This document shows, piece by piece, positions 1 to 8,792 of a stretch of 64,000 bases of DNA (the stretch's first letter is position 1; every line of letters begins with the position of its first letter). The notes beneath the pieces were generated by a model. The model was not told the origin of the DNA and made no database searches. It saw only the letters and a program-made list of their open reading frames with translations. This stretch comes from Xylanibacter brevis ATCC 19188 (GTDB lineage: Bacteria; Bacteroidota; Bacteroidia; Bacteroidales; Bacteroidaceae): the NCBI RefSeq assembly GCF_000621725.1, contig NZ_JHXM01000011.1, positions 84,436 to 148,435 of the forward strand, read 5' to 3'. The translations under genes were made by a program, and so were the position numbers.

Positions 1-594
1 GCAAGCTGCAGGATGACCATTTGAATCCACAATCTTACTCAGAGTACTTAGACATATTTTCGCGCCTAGATGCATCAGCCCGTCATATACATACTCAACA
101 TCTGCATCGTCTGGAATATCAAAAGGCATTTGTTCAATAATACGTCCTGTATCTATGTCGTGATCTAAGAAAAAGGTCGTAACTCCTGTTTTGGTTTCAC
201 CATTGATAACAGCCCAGTTGATAGGTGCGGCACCACGATATTGAGGCAGCAGCGCAGCATGAACATTAAACGTACCATATTCAGGCATAGCCCACACCAC
301 CTCTGGCAACATACGGAAGGCTACCACCACCTGCAAATTGGCATGATACCCTTTCAACTGTTCGATGAAACTGGGATCTTTCATTTTCTCAGGCTGCAGC
401 ACAGGCAGTCCTTTACTGAGAGCGTATTGCTTTACTGGCGATGGCTGCAGAACCGAGCCATGCCTCCCTACTGGTTTGTCTGGCTGTGTCACGACAGCCA
501 CCACCTGATAGTTGTTTTCAACCAAAGTTTGAAGGGTCTCTACCGCAAATTCGGGCGTACCCATAAAAACGATTCTTAAATCTTCTTTTGTCAT
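1..594 (-). CDS. fmt: methionyl-tRNA formyltransferase, C-terminus cut by window edge
   Basis: Transfers a formyl group from 10-formyltetrahydrofolate to initiator Met-tRNA in the cytoplasm. Only the first 198 codons are present; the gene runs off base 1. The start ATG at 594-592 gives MTKEDLRIVFMGTPEFAV, the typical N-terminal fold of the family. The formyl-folate site reads FNVHAALLPQYRGAAPI, with the conserved Asn and His, although the usual Ser before LLP is Ala. LDHDIDTGRII carries the expected catalytic Asp. The start lies one base beyond the clcA stop, so the two are probably cotranscribed. Identification rests on motifs seen directly; the missing C-terminal tRNA-binding domain cannot be checked. 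Confidence 0.95.
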   Translation of the reverse strand, partial: MTKEDLRIVFMGTPEFAVETLQTLVENNYQVVAVVTQPDKPVGRHGSVLQPSPVKQYALSKGLPVLQPEKMKDPSFIEQLKGYHANLQVVVAFRMLPEVVWAMPEYGTFNVHAALLPQYRGAAPINWAVINGETKTGVTTFFLDHDIDTGRIIEQMPFDIPDDADVEYVYDGLMHLGAKICLSTLSKIVDSNGHPAAC

Positions 595-595
595 G

Positions 596-2401
596 CTATT
601 CCTCACTCATATCTGCCACCATCTTTCTGTACTGTGTAAACAGGCGTTGACGCGAAATATACCCATCAAGACGGCCCTCGTTGTCGAGTACAGGTAGCCA
701 GTCGGCATGTGTCTGCTCGAACACTTTCACTACATCGGTCATTGGCGATTGGTCACTTAATACAGCAGCAGGCTCCTGCATCAACTGTCGAGCAGTAAAA
801 TGATGGTAAAGTTCGATACGAAATACTACATTGCGTATCTTGGTTATGTCTATCTCACCCTGCAACATACCACCGGCATCAAGCACGGGTATGACACTGG
901 TATGAGAACGACTTATTTTATTGACGATGTCTCTCAACTCTGTATCAGGTTCCACCGATAAAAAATCCTTCTCTACAACACTACTCAATTGCATCAGTGT
1001 TAGCACAGCGTGATCGGTGTGATGCGTAATCAGTTTACCTTCTTTTGCCAATCGTGCACTATAAATACTGTGCGATTCAAAAATATTAATCGTCAAGAAC
1101 GAGCTGACAGATACAATCATCAGGGGCAGGAAAAGACTATATCCACTCGTAAGTTCTGCGATCAAAAAGATACCCGTCAGTGGTGCATGCATTACGCCAG
1201 ACATAACACCGGCCATGCCCATCAGTGCAAAGTTCTTTTCAGGTACATGAACACCAACCTGATAGATATTCCACAGACGTGAAAAAAGGAAGCCACTATA
1301 GCATCCCACAAACAAGCTGGGAGCAAAAGTGCCACCACAACCACCTGCACCATTCGTTGCAGATGTAGCAAAGACTTTTGTCAACAAAACCAATGCTATG
1401 TATATAATCAGCCAATGACTATGTCCAGAAAACAACGAGTTGTTCAAGATGGCATCCCAGTCGGCCTCGTCAGTACCATTAATCAACAAATTAATAGAAT
1501 CGTAACCTTCTCCAAACAATGCCGGAAACAAGAAGATTAGCCCGCTCAGCAGCGCGCCTCCTAACAACAATTTAACATACGTACGGTTCTTCAATCTTGC
1601 GAAGATGCCCTCACAAAAGCTCATGGCTCTAATAAAATAGAGACTCACAAGTCCACAGAACACACCCAAGAAAATGCAAGCAGGAATACGTTCAACCGTC
1701 CATTCTTCATCAAGATGGAATGTAAATAGAGCATTTCCACCACTTAATATATAAGTAAAGCAAGTGGCTGTAACACAAGACACTAGAATAGGCATTAATG
1801 AGGCCATTGTCAAATCTATCATCAATACCTCAAGTGTGAAAACCAAACCGGCAATGGGAGCCTTAAAAATGCCGGCTATGGCACCTGCAGCACCACAGCC
1901 CACAAGCAGCATCATAGTCTTACGGTCAAGCCCGAACACTTTTCCCAGGTTACTACCGATGGCGGAACCCGTTAGCACAATCGGAGCCTCTGCACCCACC
2001 GAGCCACCAAAACCAATAGTGATAGCCGATGCCAGAACCGACGTCCATGTATTATGTGCTTTCAATCGCGAACGATTCGAGCTGATTGCATATAAGATGC
2101 GAGTGATACCATGCGAGATATTATCTTTCACAACATACTTTATAAAAAGCATCGTTAGAAAGATACCTACAACGGGATAAACCAAATATAACCAGTTGTA
2201 AGATTCTGAATTAAAAGAACTGGTCAGGAAATGACCAATCTGTCGAATGATAGAATGAAGTACAAAGGCTGCTACCGCAGCTAGCAAGCCTACCAAGAAA
2301 GCTAAAACGAGCACAAGCATGCGCTCGCTAATATGATCCTCACGCCAACTGTTCAGACGCAAGAGCCACGATGAAGATATGTCAGTTGATGTATCTGTCA
2401 T
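596..2401 (-). CDS. ClC family chloride channel/transporter with two CBS domains
   Basis: A 601-aa inner-membrane ClC protein. The membrane part covers roughly residues 25-440 and two CBS domains follow at about 470-590. Motifs seen: GFGGSVGAEAPIVLTG, which corresponds to the GxEGP loop and keeps the gating glutamate, and GAGGCGGTFAPSLFVG, the GGxFxP motif. The family includes both channels and H+/Cl- exchangers; which applies here cannot be decided from sequence. CBS pairs usually sense adenine nucleotides. It precedes fmt by one base, and the small acidic protein gene ends 18 bases upstream of its start, so the three probably form an operon. Confidence 0.93.
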   Translation of the reverse strand: MTDTSTDISSSWLLRLNSWREDHISERMLVLVLAFLVGLLAAVAAFVLHSIIRQIGHFLTSSFNSESYNWLYLVYPVVGIFLTMLFIKYVVKDNISHGITRILYAISSNRSRLKAHNTWTSVLASAITIGFGGSVGAEAPIVLTGSAIGSNLGKVFGLDRKTMMLLVGCGAAGAIAGIFKAPIAGLVFTLEVLMIDLTMASLMPILVSCVTATCFTYILSGGNALFTFHLDEEWTVERIPACIFLGVFCGLVSLYFIRAMSFCEGIFARLKNRTYVKLLLGGALLSGLIFLFPALFGEGYDSINLLINGTDEADWDAILNNSLFSGHSHWLIIYIALVLLTKVFATSATNGAGGCGGTFAPSLFVGCYSGFLFSRLWNIYQVGVHVPEKNFALMGMAGVMSGVMHAPLTGIFLIAELTSGYSLFLPLMIVSVSSFLTINIFESHSIYSARLAKEGKLITHHTDHAVLTLMQLSSVVEKDFLSVEPDTELRDIVNKISRSHTSVIPVLDAGGMLQGEIDITKIRNVVFRIELYHHFTARQLMQEPAAVLSDQSPMTDVVKVFEQTHADWLPVLDNEGRLDGYISRQRLFTQYRKMVADMSEE

Positions 2402-2419
2402 CAGATATAAGGCTACAGT

Positions 2420-2860
2420 TTAGTTTTTTAAAAGTTCTGCCAGAAAGTTATCCAGTTCTTCATCCAATCCTTCCATCAGGTTAGGATCAATTATCACGGT
2501 ATCGTCGTCAACAACATACAACTCTGTAATATGTTCGCAATCATCATTCTCCAATACAAAAGAATATGGTTTCAGAATCGACAAGTTCTCCACCATCTCT
2601 TTTTGTTGACTAATGCATTGACGGATATCCTTTGCGATGGCCTCATAGAAATCATCATCCTTATTATCTATCCATTGCTCAACTACGCAACGTGTAATCT
2701 CATTGTCGTCATCATCAAAAGCCAACAATTCACCTGTATCCTGCGATACGCGGATATGAATATCTGTCAGCAAAGCTGCCTCGTCATTTACTGGGAACTT
2801 CTCAGCTATTTTCCTAATAGCTCGTTGGATTTGCTGCATGGTGTTTTCTGTTGCTTTCAT
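2420..2860 (-). CDS. small acidic conserved hypothetical protein
   Basis: 146-aa soluble protein, very rich in Asp and Glu, with no signal peptide or membrane segment. The longer reading frame begins with TTG at 2875, but the ATG at 2860 (MKATENTMQQIQ) has AGGAAAG a few bases upstream and is the better start. The N-terminal 25 residues look like an amphipathic helix; the middle holds the acidic run FDDDDNE and the C-terminus is again acidic (MEGLDEELDNFLAELL). I do not recognise a functional family. It is the first gene of the run leading to clcA and fmt. Function unknown. Confidence 0.75.
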   Translation of the reverse strand: MKATENTMQQIQRAIRKIAEKFPVNDEAALLTDIHIRVSQDTGELLAFDDDDNEITRCVVEQWIDNKDDDFYEAIAKDIRQCISQQKEMVENLSILKPYSFVLENDDCEHITELYVVDDDTVIIDPNLMEGLDEELDNFLAELLKN

Positions 2861-2884
2861 ATGCTTTCCTATCAAATATCACTG

Positions 2885-2892
2885 CAAAAATA
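2885..2892 (-). promoter_or_regulatory. -7 promoter box for the acidic protein-clcA-fmt operon
   Basis: TATTTTTG on the minus strand matches the Bacteroidetes TAnnTTTG box. It lies 24 bases upstream of the ATG at 2860. No convincing -33 box was seen. Confidence 0.45.
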
Positions 2893-2976
2893 TCAAAAAA
2901 AAATTGTATCTGCAAATAAATGCGGAAAATATTTAAAAAAGACATTATTTTCTTCGTCTTAATTCTGATTTTATTG

Positions 2977-2984
2977 TATCTTTG
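2977..2984 (+). promoter_or_regulatory. -7 promoter box for rseC-rnf operon
   Basis: TATCTTTG, an exact TAnnTTTG box, with TTCG at 2953-2956 as a possible -33 element 20 bases upstream. The expected transcription start falls at about 2987-2990, only a few bases before the rseC ATG at 2993, so the leader is extremely short. Confidence 0.6.
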
Positions 2985-2992
2985 CCCTCAAT

Positions 2993-3409
2993 ATGCAAGA
3001 AATAGTACGCCACAAAGGCACCGTATTATCGACCTCTGACACCCATGTAAGGGTTAAGATTGTACAGCAGTCAGCCTGTGCAACTTGTCAGATTTCATCC
3101 CATTGCCAGGTTTCTGAGTCAAAGGAGAAAATCATCGACGTCTTCGATGTTCAGTCAACAACCTATCAAGCTGGCGATTCCGTTGTGGTGTATACCACAC
3201 GTCGAATGGCCTTTCAGGCTTTGTTTCTTGGATTTATCCTACCATTACTCCTGCTCTTAGTCATCTTGTCACTGCTTTTGTGGCAACACACCAGCGAAGG
3301 ACTAGCCTCGTTACTATCTCTGAGTGCACTTGTACCCTACTACGGCATCCTATGGCTATATCGAAAGAAAGTGGCCAATTTCGCGACATTCTACATTGAA
3401 CATACCTAA
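2993..3409 (+). CDS. rseC: RseC/MucC family membrane protein (SoxR reduction, Rnf-associated)
   Basis: 138 aa. An N-terminal domain with the cysteine cluster SACATCQISSHC (about residues 27-38) is followed by two membrane helices at about 73-95 and 100-118. This is the RseC/MucC layout. In E. coli RseC is linked to SoxR reduction and sigma-E control; in Bacteroidales it is regularly encoded immediately before the rnf genes, as here (36 bases before rnfB). The context suggests an accessory role in Rnf assembly or iron-sulfur maintenance, which is inference. The start is fixed by the promoter lying only 8 bases upstream. Confidence 0.9.
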   Translation: MQEIVRHKGTVLSTSDTHVRVKIVQQSACATCQISSHCQVSESKEKIIDVFDVQSTTYQAGDSVVVYTTRRMAFQALFLGFILPLLLLLVILSLLLWQHTSEGLASLLSLSALVPYYGILWLYRKKVANFATFYIEHT

Positions 3410-3445
3410 AAAACAAATAACTATAACACTAATAATTTATACTTT

Positions 3446-4309
3446 ATGAATTCAATTATTATAGCAGTCGTTATACTTGGAGGCATCGCATTTGTTGCAG
3501 CCATCGTACTATTTGTCTGCTCTAAGAAATTTGCGGTCTTCGAAGATCCCCGCATTGCCCGCGTCAACGAGTTGCTACCAGGAGCCAACTGTGGTGGATG
3601 TGGATTTGCAGGTTGCAACGCCATGGCCGAAGCTCTAGTCAAAGAGTCTGACAAAGGTAGCATCGAAGGAATCAGTTGTCCTGTGGGTGGTGCCGAAGTC
3701 ATGTCGCAAGTAGCAAATCTTCTCGGCATGACTGTTGCAAATGGTGAGCCACAAGTTGCCGTGATAAGATGCAACGGAACATGTGAGAATCGTCCTCGAA
3801 TCTCTCAATATGTCGGTCTGCGCACCTGTGCCGCAATGAATGCCTGTGGTGCAGGCGAGACCGCCTGCGGCTATGGGTGCCTGGGGTGTGGCGATTGTGT
3901 AAATGCTTGTCAGTTTGACGCCCTCCACATGAATGAAGAAACCGGTCTGCCCGAAGTTGACGAAAATAAATGTGTGACATGTGGTGCTTGCGTCAAAGCT
4001 TGTCCTCGACATATCATCGAATTACGCAAGAAGGGCCCAAAGAATCGAAGAGTCTTTGTTTCGTGTGTCAATCGTGACAAAGGCGCAATTGCCATGAAGG
4101 CTTGCAAATCCGCCTGTATTGGTTGTGGCAAATGCGCAAAAGAGTGTCAGTTCGAAGCAATTACCATAGAAGAAAACCTCTCCTACATTGACTTCACGAA
4201 ATGTCGTCTCTGCAAGAAGTGCGTAGCTATTTGTCCTACAAAGGCCATCCAAGCTGTCAATTTCCCATTACCCAAGAACACAGAAGTAAAAAAGGAGGTA
4301 GAAGCATGA
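3446..4309 (+). CDS. rnfB: Rnf complex iron-sulfur subunit RnfB
   Basis: 287-aa electron-entry subunit of the Rnf complex, which passes electrons from ferredoxin to NAD+ while moving Na+ or H+ across the inner membrane. One N-terminal membrane helix (residues 3-25) is followed by the CGGCGFAGC cluster at about 49-57 that binds the family-typical 4Fe-4S centre. Four CxxCxxC ferredoxin motifs follow (CGDCVNAC, CVTCGACVKACP, CIGCGKCAKEC, CRLCKKCVAICP), so several 4Fe-4S clusters are expected. The stop overlaps the rnfC start as ATGA, indicating translational coupling. Confidence 0.97.
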   Translation: MNSIIIAVVILGGIAFVAAIVLFVCSKKFAVFEDPRIARVNELLPGANCGGCGFAGCNAMAEALVKESDKGSIEGISCPVGGAEVMSQVANLLGMTVANGEPQVAVIRCNGTCENRPRISQYVGLRTCAAMNACGAGETACGYGCLGCGDCVNACQFDALHMNEETGLPEVDENKCVTCGACVKACPRHIIELRKKGPKNRRVFVSCVNRDKGAIAMKACKSACIGCGKCAKECQFEAITIEENLSYIDFTKCRLCKKCVAICPTKAIQAVNFPLPKNTEVKKEVEA

Positions 4310-5670
4310 AAATTAAGACATTCAGCATAGGTGGTATTCACCCGGATGAGAACAAGTTGACCCACGAAGTGCCAACCCAGTCAGCCCCATTGCCCACACA
4401 AGCCATCTTTCCATTGTCGCAACATATCGGTGCTCCAGCCAAGCCTGTTGTCAAGAAGGGAGATTTTGTTAAGGTCGGTACGTTAATAGCCGAGGCTGGT
4501 GGTTTTGTGTCGGCTCCCATCTATTCATCAGTCAGTGGCATCGTACTCAAAATCGATACCGCCATTGATGCCACAGGCTATCGCAAACCTGCCATTTTTA
4601 TCAACGTGGAAGGTGACGAATGGGAACCTTCTATCGACCGAACAGAAAAACTAGAATTAGTGAAAGACCATCCTGAGCTGACGCCCGAGGAGATTGTGAA
4701 TCGAATCAAGTTAGGAGGTGTCACCGGTATGGGTGGAGCAGGATTCCCGACATTTATCAAACTCTGTCCGCCACCAAAAGCCAAGGCCGAGTGTGTGATA
4801 ATTAATGCCGTAGAGTGCGAACCCTATATAACAGCCGATTACCGTCTGATGATGGAGCATAGTGATGAGATACTTGTAGGACTGGAATTGTTAATGAAAG
4901 CAGCCAAGGTGACACGAGGCTATATTGGCATTGAAATTAACAAGCCCGCAGCTATCAAGCTTCTCAAGCAAAAATGCAACGAAGTGTTCTGTAACTCAGA
5001 TTACAAGGTTGAGGTAGTACCTCTACAGCAACGCTATCCCCAGGGAGGCGAAAAGCAGTTGGTTGACGCAGTCATTGGGCGCCAAGTACCAGCACCGCCA
5101 GCCATCCCCGTCAACGTTGGAGCAATAGTTCAGAATGTTGGTACTGCTTACGCTGTATATGAAGCAGTTATGAAACACAAACCACTTATCGAACGCTATA
5201 CGACTGTTACAGGTAAAAAGCTATCGAAACCTGCAAACTATCTAGTGCGTATAGGTACTCCTATGCTACAACTGATAGATCTATGCGGAGGGATGCCGGA
5301 AGACGACAACAAAGTCTTGGCTGGTGGACCTATGATGGGCAAAGCACTCACTTCTACCGAGGTGCCTATCTGCAAAGGTACAAATGCCGTAACAATCCTC
5401 TCGGGCGATGAAGCTCGTCGTCGGACACCTGCCCCGTGTATCCGTTGCGCCAAATGTGTCTCCGCATGTCCGATGGGACTTGAACCCTATCTTTTGGCAA
5501 AGCTTTCAGCTTTCAAGGAATGGGAACGTGCCGAGCGCAACGACATCGTCAGTTGTATAGAATGCGGTTCGTGTCAGTTCACGTGTCCTGCGCATCGTCC
5601 GTTGCTGGACAATATCCGCTTAGGTAAGAGCACCGTTATGGGTATCATTAAATCAAGACAAATAAAATGA
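4306..5670 (+). CDS. rnfC: Rnf complex NADH-site subunit RnfC
   Basis: 454-aa peripheral subunit holding the NAD(H)/FMN site. An open frame extends upstream into rnfB, but the ATG at 4306 (MKIKTFSIGG) overlaps the rnfB stop and has an excellent AAAGGAGG site 8 bases before it, so it is taken as the start. GGVTGMGGAGFPTFIKL is the nucleotide/FMN-binding loop shared with complex I 51-kDa subunits. Two 4Fe-4S motifs, CIRCAKCVSACP and CIECGSCQFTCP, lie near the C-terminus. Its stop overlaps the start of rnfD. Confidence 0.97.
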   Translation: MKIKTFSIGGIHPDENKLTHEVPTQSAPLPTQAIFPLSQHIGAPAKPVVKKGDFVKVGTLIAEAGGFVSAPIYSSVSGIVLKIDTAIDATGYRKPAIFINVEGDEWEPSIDRTEKLELVKDHPELTPEEIVNRIKLGGVTGMGGAGFPTFIKLCPPPKAKAECVIINAVECEPYITADYRLMMEHSDEILVGLELLMKAAKVTRGYIGIEINKPAAIKLLKQKCNEVFCNSDYKVEVVPLQQRYPQGGEKQLVDAVIGRQVPAPPAIPVNVGAIVQNVGTAYAVYEAVMKHKPLIERYTTVTGKKLSKPANYLVRIGTPMLQLIDLCGGMPEDDNKVLAGGPMMGKALTSTEVPICKGTNAVTILSGDEARRRTPAPCIRCAKCVSACPMGLEPYLLAKLSAFKEWERAERNDIVSCIECGSCQFTCPAHRPLLDNIRLGKSTVMGIIKSRQIK

Positions 5671-6668
5671 AACAACTTATAGTATCTCTTTCGCCACATG
5701 CTCACGGAAATGATTCCGTAGAGCGCAATATGTATGGTGTCATCATCGCGCTAATACCTGCCTTGCTGGTATCGTTTGTTTATTTTGGCATTGGCTCTAT
5801 TGTCGTTTGCCTTTCCAGTGTTATAGCATGTGTATTTTTCGAGTGGTTCATCGCCAAGTATGTAATGGGCCGCCAGACATGTAGCATTCTCGATGGATCA
5901 GCAGCTTTGACAGGCCTTCTTCTAGGCATGAACCTACCATCTAACCTACCAATTTGGATTGTTATTATCGGCGCCTTATTTGCCATAGGTGTAGCCAAAA
6001 TGACGTTTGGTGGTCTCGGTAATAATATATTCAATCCAGCTTTGGTTGGTCGTTGTGTACTGCTTGTTGCCTTTCCTGCCCAGATGACTAGTTGGCCCCA
6101 GCCCGGCCAGTTATGGCAATATACAGATGCTGTCACTGGTGCCACCCCCCTATCCATTATGAAGCAGGCAATTCAAACGGGCGATGCGGCCGTACTCGAT
6201 CAGTTACCTGATGCTTTTCACCTATTGCTAGGCAACCATTCTATTGGCGGTGGCGCAGGAACCATCGGTGAGATATGCGGACTAGCCCTCTTGTTAGGTT
6301 TAGCCTTTATGTTATGGCGACGCATTATCACCTGGCATATTCCCGTCAGCATCATTGCAACGGTTTTCTTATTCAGCACGGTAATGCATATTATCAACCC
6401 GATTTACGCTGACCCAACTACTGTCATTCTAAGTGGCGGGCTATTACTTGGTGCCATCTTCATGGCCACTGATTATGTTACATCTCCAATGACCGCCCGT
6501 GGTCAGCTTGTATATGGTGTTTGCATCGGTCTGCTCACCATCGTTATCCGCAATTGGGGATCCTATCCTGAGGGCATGTCATTTGCCATTCTTATCATGA
6601 ATGCCTTCACACCACTCATCAACAATTACATGAAACCAAAAAGATTCGGAGAGGAGATCAAGAAATGA
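5667..6668 (+). CDS. rnfD: Rnf complex membrane subunit RnfD
   Basis: 333-aa integral membrane subunit with about nine or ten hydrophobic segments, related to NqrB. The sequence DAVTGATPL contains the flavinylation site; Thr160 is the expected covalent FMN attachment residue, added by an ApbE-type flavin transferase (none is encoded in the window). Starts within the last codons of rnfC and its stop overlaps the rnfG start, so the cluster is translated as a coupled unit. Confidence 0.96.
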   Translation: MKQLIVSLSPHAHGNDSVERNMYGVIIALIPALLVSFVYFGIGSIVVCLSSVIACVFFEWFIAKYVMGRQTCSILDGSAALTGLLLGMNLPSNLPIWIVIIGALFAIGVAKMTFGGLGNNIFNPALVGRCVLLVAFPAQMTSWPQPGQLWQYTDAVTGATPLSIMKQAIQTGDAAVLDQLPDAFHLLLGNHSIGGGAGTIGEICGLALLLGLAFMLWRRIITWHIPVSIIATVFLFSTVMHIINPIYADPTTVILSGGLLLGAIFMATDYVTSPMTARGQLVYGVCIGLLTIVIRNWGSYPEGMSFAILIMNAFTPLINNYMKPKRFGEEIKK

Positions 6669-7279
6669 GAAAGCTTGAATCATCATTAATAAATATGGTG
6701 CTGGTACTTACGGGAGTTGCTATTATTATGAGCATCGTACTAGCCAGTGTAAACCATATAACCAGTGAACCTATTGCCTTACAGCAGCAGAAGGCTTTAG
6801 CCGATGGCATCAAGGCGGTGATGCAGGCCGACGACATCTGCGTCAGCCGCACAGACACAGTTCAGCAAACCGACGATAGTGGCAAACCGCAACTATTCTT
6901 AGTTTATCAAAATGAGCTTGGTGCAGCTGTGGAAAGCACCACCAATGGCTTTGGCGGCAAGCTGCGTGTATTGGTAGGATTCAATAACCAGGGCAAAATT
7001 TTGGGCTACACAATTTTAGAACATGCCGAGACGCCTGGACTAGGCGCCAAGGTCACTGAGTGGTTTCAAAGTGGACAAAAAAGCTCCATCATTGGTCTAT
7101 CCCCCGCTAAGCCTCTCACGGTATCAAAGGACGGTGGTACCATAGATGCTATTACTGCATCTACCATTACAAGTAGAGCATTTCTTTTAGCTGTCAACAA
7201 TGCCTATCGTGCTTATAAAACAATGTCTATCGATGGAGAAACAGCAGCCACTCCACAAACTAAAGATAAGAAGGAATAA
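6665..7279 (+). CDS. rnfG: Rnf complex flavoprotein subunit RnfG
   Basis: 204 aa: one N-terminal membrane anchor (about 10-28) and a periplasmic FMN-binding domain related to NqrC. The flavin attachment sequence reads DAITASTITSRA at residues 161-172. Compared with the usual [ST]GAT core, Gly is Ala and Ala is Ser, while the flavin-accepting Thr (Thr167) and the leading Asp remain. Overlaps rnfD by four bases; rnfE follows after five bases. Confidence 0.95.
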   Translation: MRKLESSLINMVLVLTGVAIIMSIVLASVNHITSEPIALQQQKALADGIKAVMQADDICVSRTDTVQQTDDSGKPQLFLVYQNELGAAVESTTNGFGGKLRVLVGFNNQGKILGYTILEHAETPGLGAKVTEWFQSGQKSSIIGLSPAKPLTVSKDGGTIDAITASTITSRAFLLAVNNAYRAYKTMSIDGETAATPQTKDKKE

Positions 7280-7284
7280 GTGAA

Positions 7285-7869
7285 ATGAAAGCTATACAAA
7301 TTATCAAGAATGGCATCATCAAAGAGAATCCTACCTTTGTACTGATGCTTGGCATGTGTCCTACACTTGCCACCACGTCTTCAGCCATCAATGGTCTTTC
7401 AATGGGCTTAGCTACCATGGTTGTTCTTATATGCACCAATGTGGTCATTTCGTGCCTAAAAAGTATAACGCCCGACAAGGTTCGCATACCTGTATTCATC
7501 GTTGTGATTGCAGCCTTCGTCACCATCCTACAGATGACCATTCGGGCCTACCTGCCTGCTATCGATAAGGCACTAGGACTATTCATACCACTTATTGTTG
7601 TCAACTGCATCATTCTGGGGCGCGCTGAAGCCTTTGCATCCAAACACACACCACTGGCATCGCTTTTCGATGGTATTGGCATTGGACTAGGATTCACGCT
7701 GGCACTTACCTTGTTAGGCATGGTTCGAGAATTGCTAGGTGCAGGCTCTCTTTTCGGCTACACTATCATCTCCGAGCAATACAACATTCTGCTATTCGTC
7801 TTGGCTCCTGGTGCATTCATAACTTTAGGCTATCTTATTGCATTAGTCAGAAAAATAACAGAACGATAA
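7285..7869 (+). CDS. rnfE: Rnf complex membrane subunit RnfE
   Basis: 194-aa integral membrane protein with six predicted helices, paralogous to RnfA and NqrD. The signature NGIIKENPTFVLMLGMCPTL near the N-terminus and LFIPLIVVNCIILGRAEAFA in the middle are typical; the Cys in each half is a candidate ligand for the membrane iron-sulfur centre shared with RnfA. Same order as in other Bacteroidales. Confidence 0.96.
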   Translation: MKAIQIIKNGIIKENPTFVLMLGMCPTLATTSSAINGLSMGLATMVVLICTNVVISCLKSITPDKVRIPVFIVVIAAFVTILQMTIRAYLPAIDKALGLFIPLIVVNCIILGRAEAFASKHTPLASLFDGIGIGLGFTLALTLLGMVRELLGAGSLFGYTIISEQYNILLFVLAPGAFITLGYLIALVRKITER

Positions 7870-7929
7870 TATATATCCCTTTTAGCATTGCTGCAAGGAA
7901 ATAATTTTCAATAAAGATATTACAAGAAT

Positions 7930-8505
7930 ATGGAATACTTACTGATTTTCATAAGTGCTGTCTTTGTCAACAACATTGTGTTGGCGCAGTTTTTGGGCAT
8001 ATGCCCCTTCTTGGGCGTTTCTAAAAAGATAGACACCTCATTGGGAATGTCGGCAGCAGTAGCCTTTGTTATGGTTCTGGCCACATTAGTCACATGGTTG
8101 GTACAATCCTACCTGCTAGTACCCTTCCATCTAGAGTATTTGCAAACTATTGCTTTCATTCTAGTCATTGCCTCACTTGTTCAGATGATAGAGATTGTAC
8201 TGAAGAAAGTTTCTCCAACTCTGTATCAGGCATTGGGTATCTTCTTGCCACTTATCACCACTAACTGTGCCGTGCTGGGTGTCGCCATCCTAGTTATTCA
8301 GAAAGAAATGTCTCTGGCTCACTCTGTGATGTATGCCCTATCTACGGCAATTGGCTTTGGCCTAGCTCTAACCGTGTTTGCCGGCATTCGCGAACAGTTG
8401 GCACTAAACGATGTACCCAAGGGCATGCAAGGTATGGCTATCGTACTAGTCACAGCCGGCCTGCTTAGCCTCGCCTTCATGGGTTTCTCGGGTATTGGAA
8501 ACTAA
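7930..8505 (+). CDS. rnfA: Rnf complex membrane subunit RnfA
   Basis: 191-aa integral membrane protein with six helices, paralogous to RnfE and NqrE. Family motifs are FVNNIVLAQFLGICPFLGVS at the N-terminus and GIFLPLITTNCAVLGVA in the middle, each with a Cys that may bind the intramembrane 2Fe-2S cluster. It is the last gene of the rnf set; the 60-base gap after rnfE is the largest in the operon. A long hairpin follows at 8538-8587. Confidence 0.96.
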   Translation: MEYLLIFISAVFVNNIVLAQFLGICPFLGVSKKIDTSLGMSAAVAFVMVLATLVTWLVQSYLLVPFHLEYLQTIAFILVIASLVQMIEIVLKKVSPTLYQALGIFLPLITTNCAVLGVAILVIQKEMSLAHSVMYALSTAIGFGLALTVFAGIREQLALNDVPKGMQGMAIVLVTAGLLSLAFMGFSGIGN

Positions 8506-8537
8506 GAAAGACAAGATGCGATTGTCTTGTCTGCGTG

Positions 8538-8587
8538 TTTTACCCTGAAAAACGTTGAATCAAAAAACAACGTTCTTCAGGGTAAAA
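8538..8587. terminator. long hairpin after the rnf operon
   Basis: Two 20-base arms (8538-8557 and 8568-8587) pair at 19 of 20 positions around a 10-base A-rich loop. The left arm begins TTTTACCCTGAA. There is no clean U-tract after the right arm apart from the TTTT contained symmetrically in the outer stem of each strand. It probably ends rnf transcription; the rest of 8506-8792 shows only the promoter at 8734. Confidence 0.6.
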
Positions 8588-8733
8588 TTGTGAGATAATA
8601 ATAAAAAGCGCAGGCTCTCCACTTCAACAATTAAAAGATGTGTATTTATTGATATACATCTGTAGAAAATCCAAAGATAAAGAACAAAAACAAAAAAAAA
8701 CTTGAAATATTACTCAATACGGATTTTATTTAG

Positions 8734-8741
8734 TAACTTTG
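8734..8741 (+). promoter_or_regulatory. -7 promoter box upstream of the TenI-like gene and prs
   Basis: TAACTTTG matches TAnnTTTG, about 50 bases upstream of the ATG at 8793. No clear -33 box at the expected spacing. Confidence 0.5.
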
Positions 8742-8792
8742 CATCGCAAAACAGCAAATTCTTTATAACGTAATAAAATAATGGCTTAAAAG

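Noticed and set aside
241..579. 112-codon open frame on the plus strand near the left edge
   Set aside because: It lies antisense to fmt, whose motifs are clear; no own promoter or family.
7285..8505. rnfE and rnfA as a gene duplication
   Set aside because: They are ancient paralogues present in all Rnf and Nqr complexes, not a local duplication.
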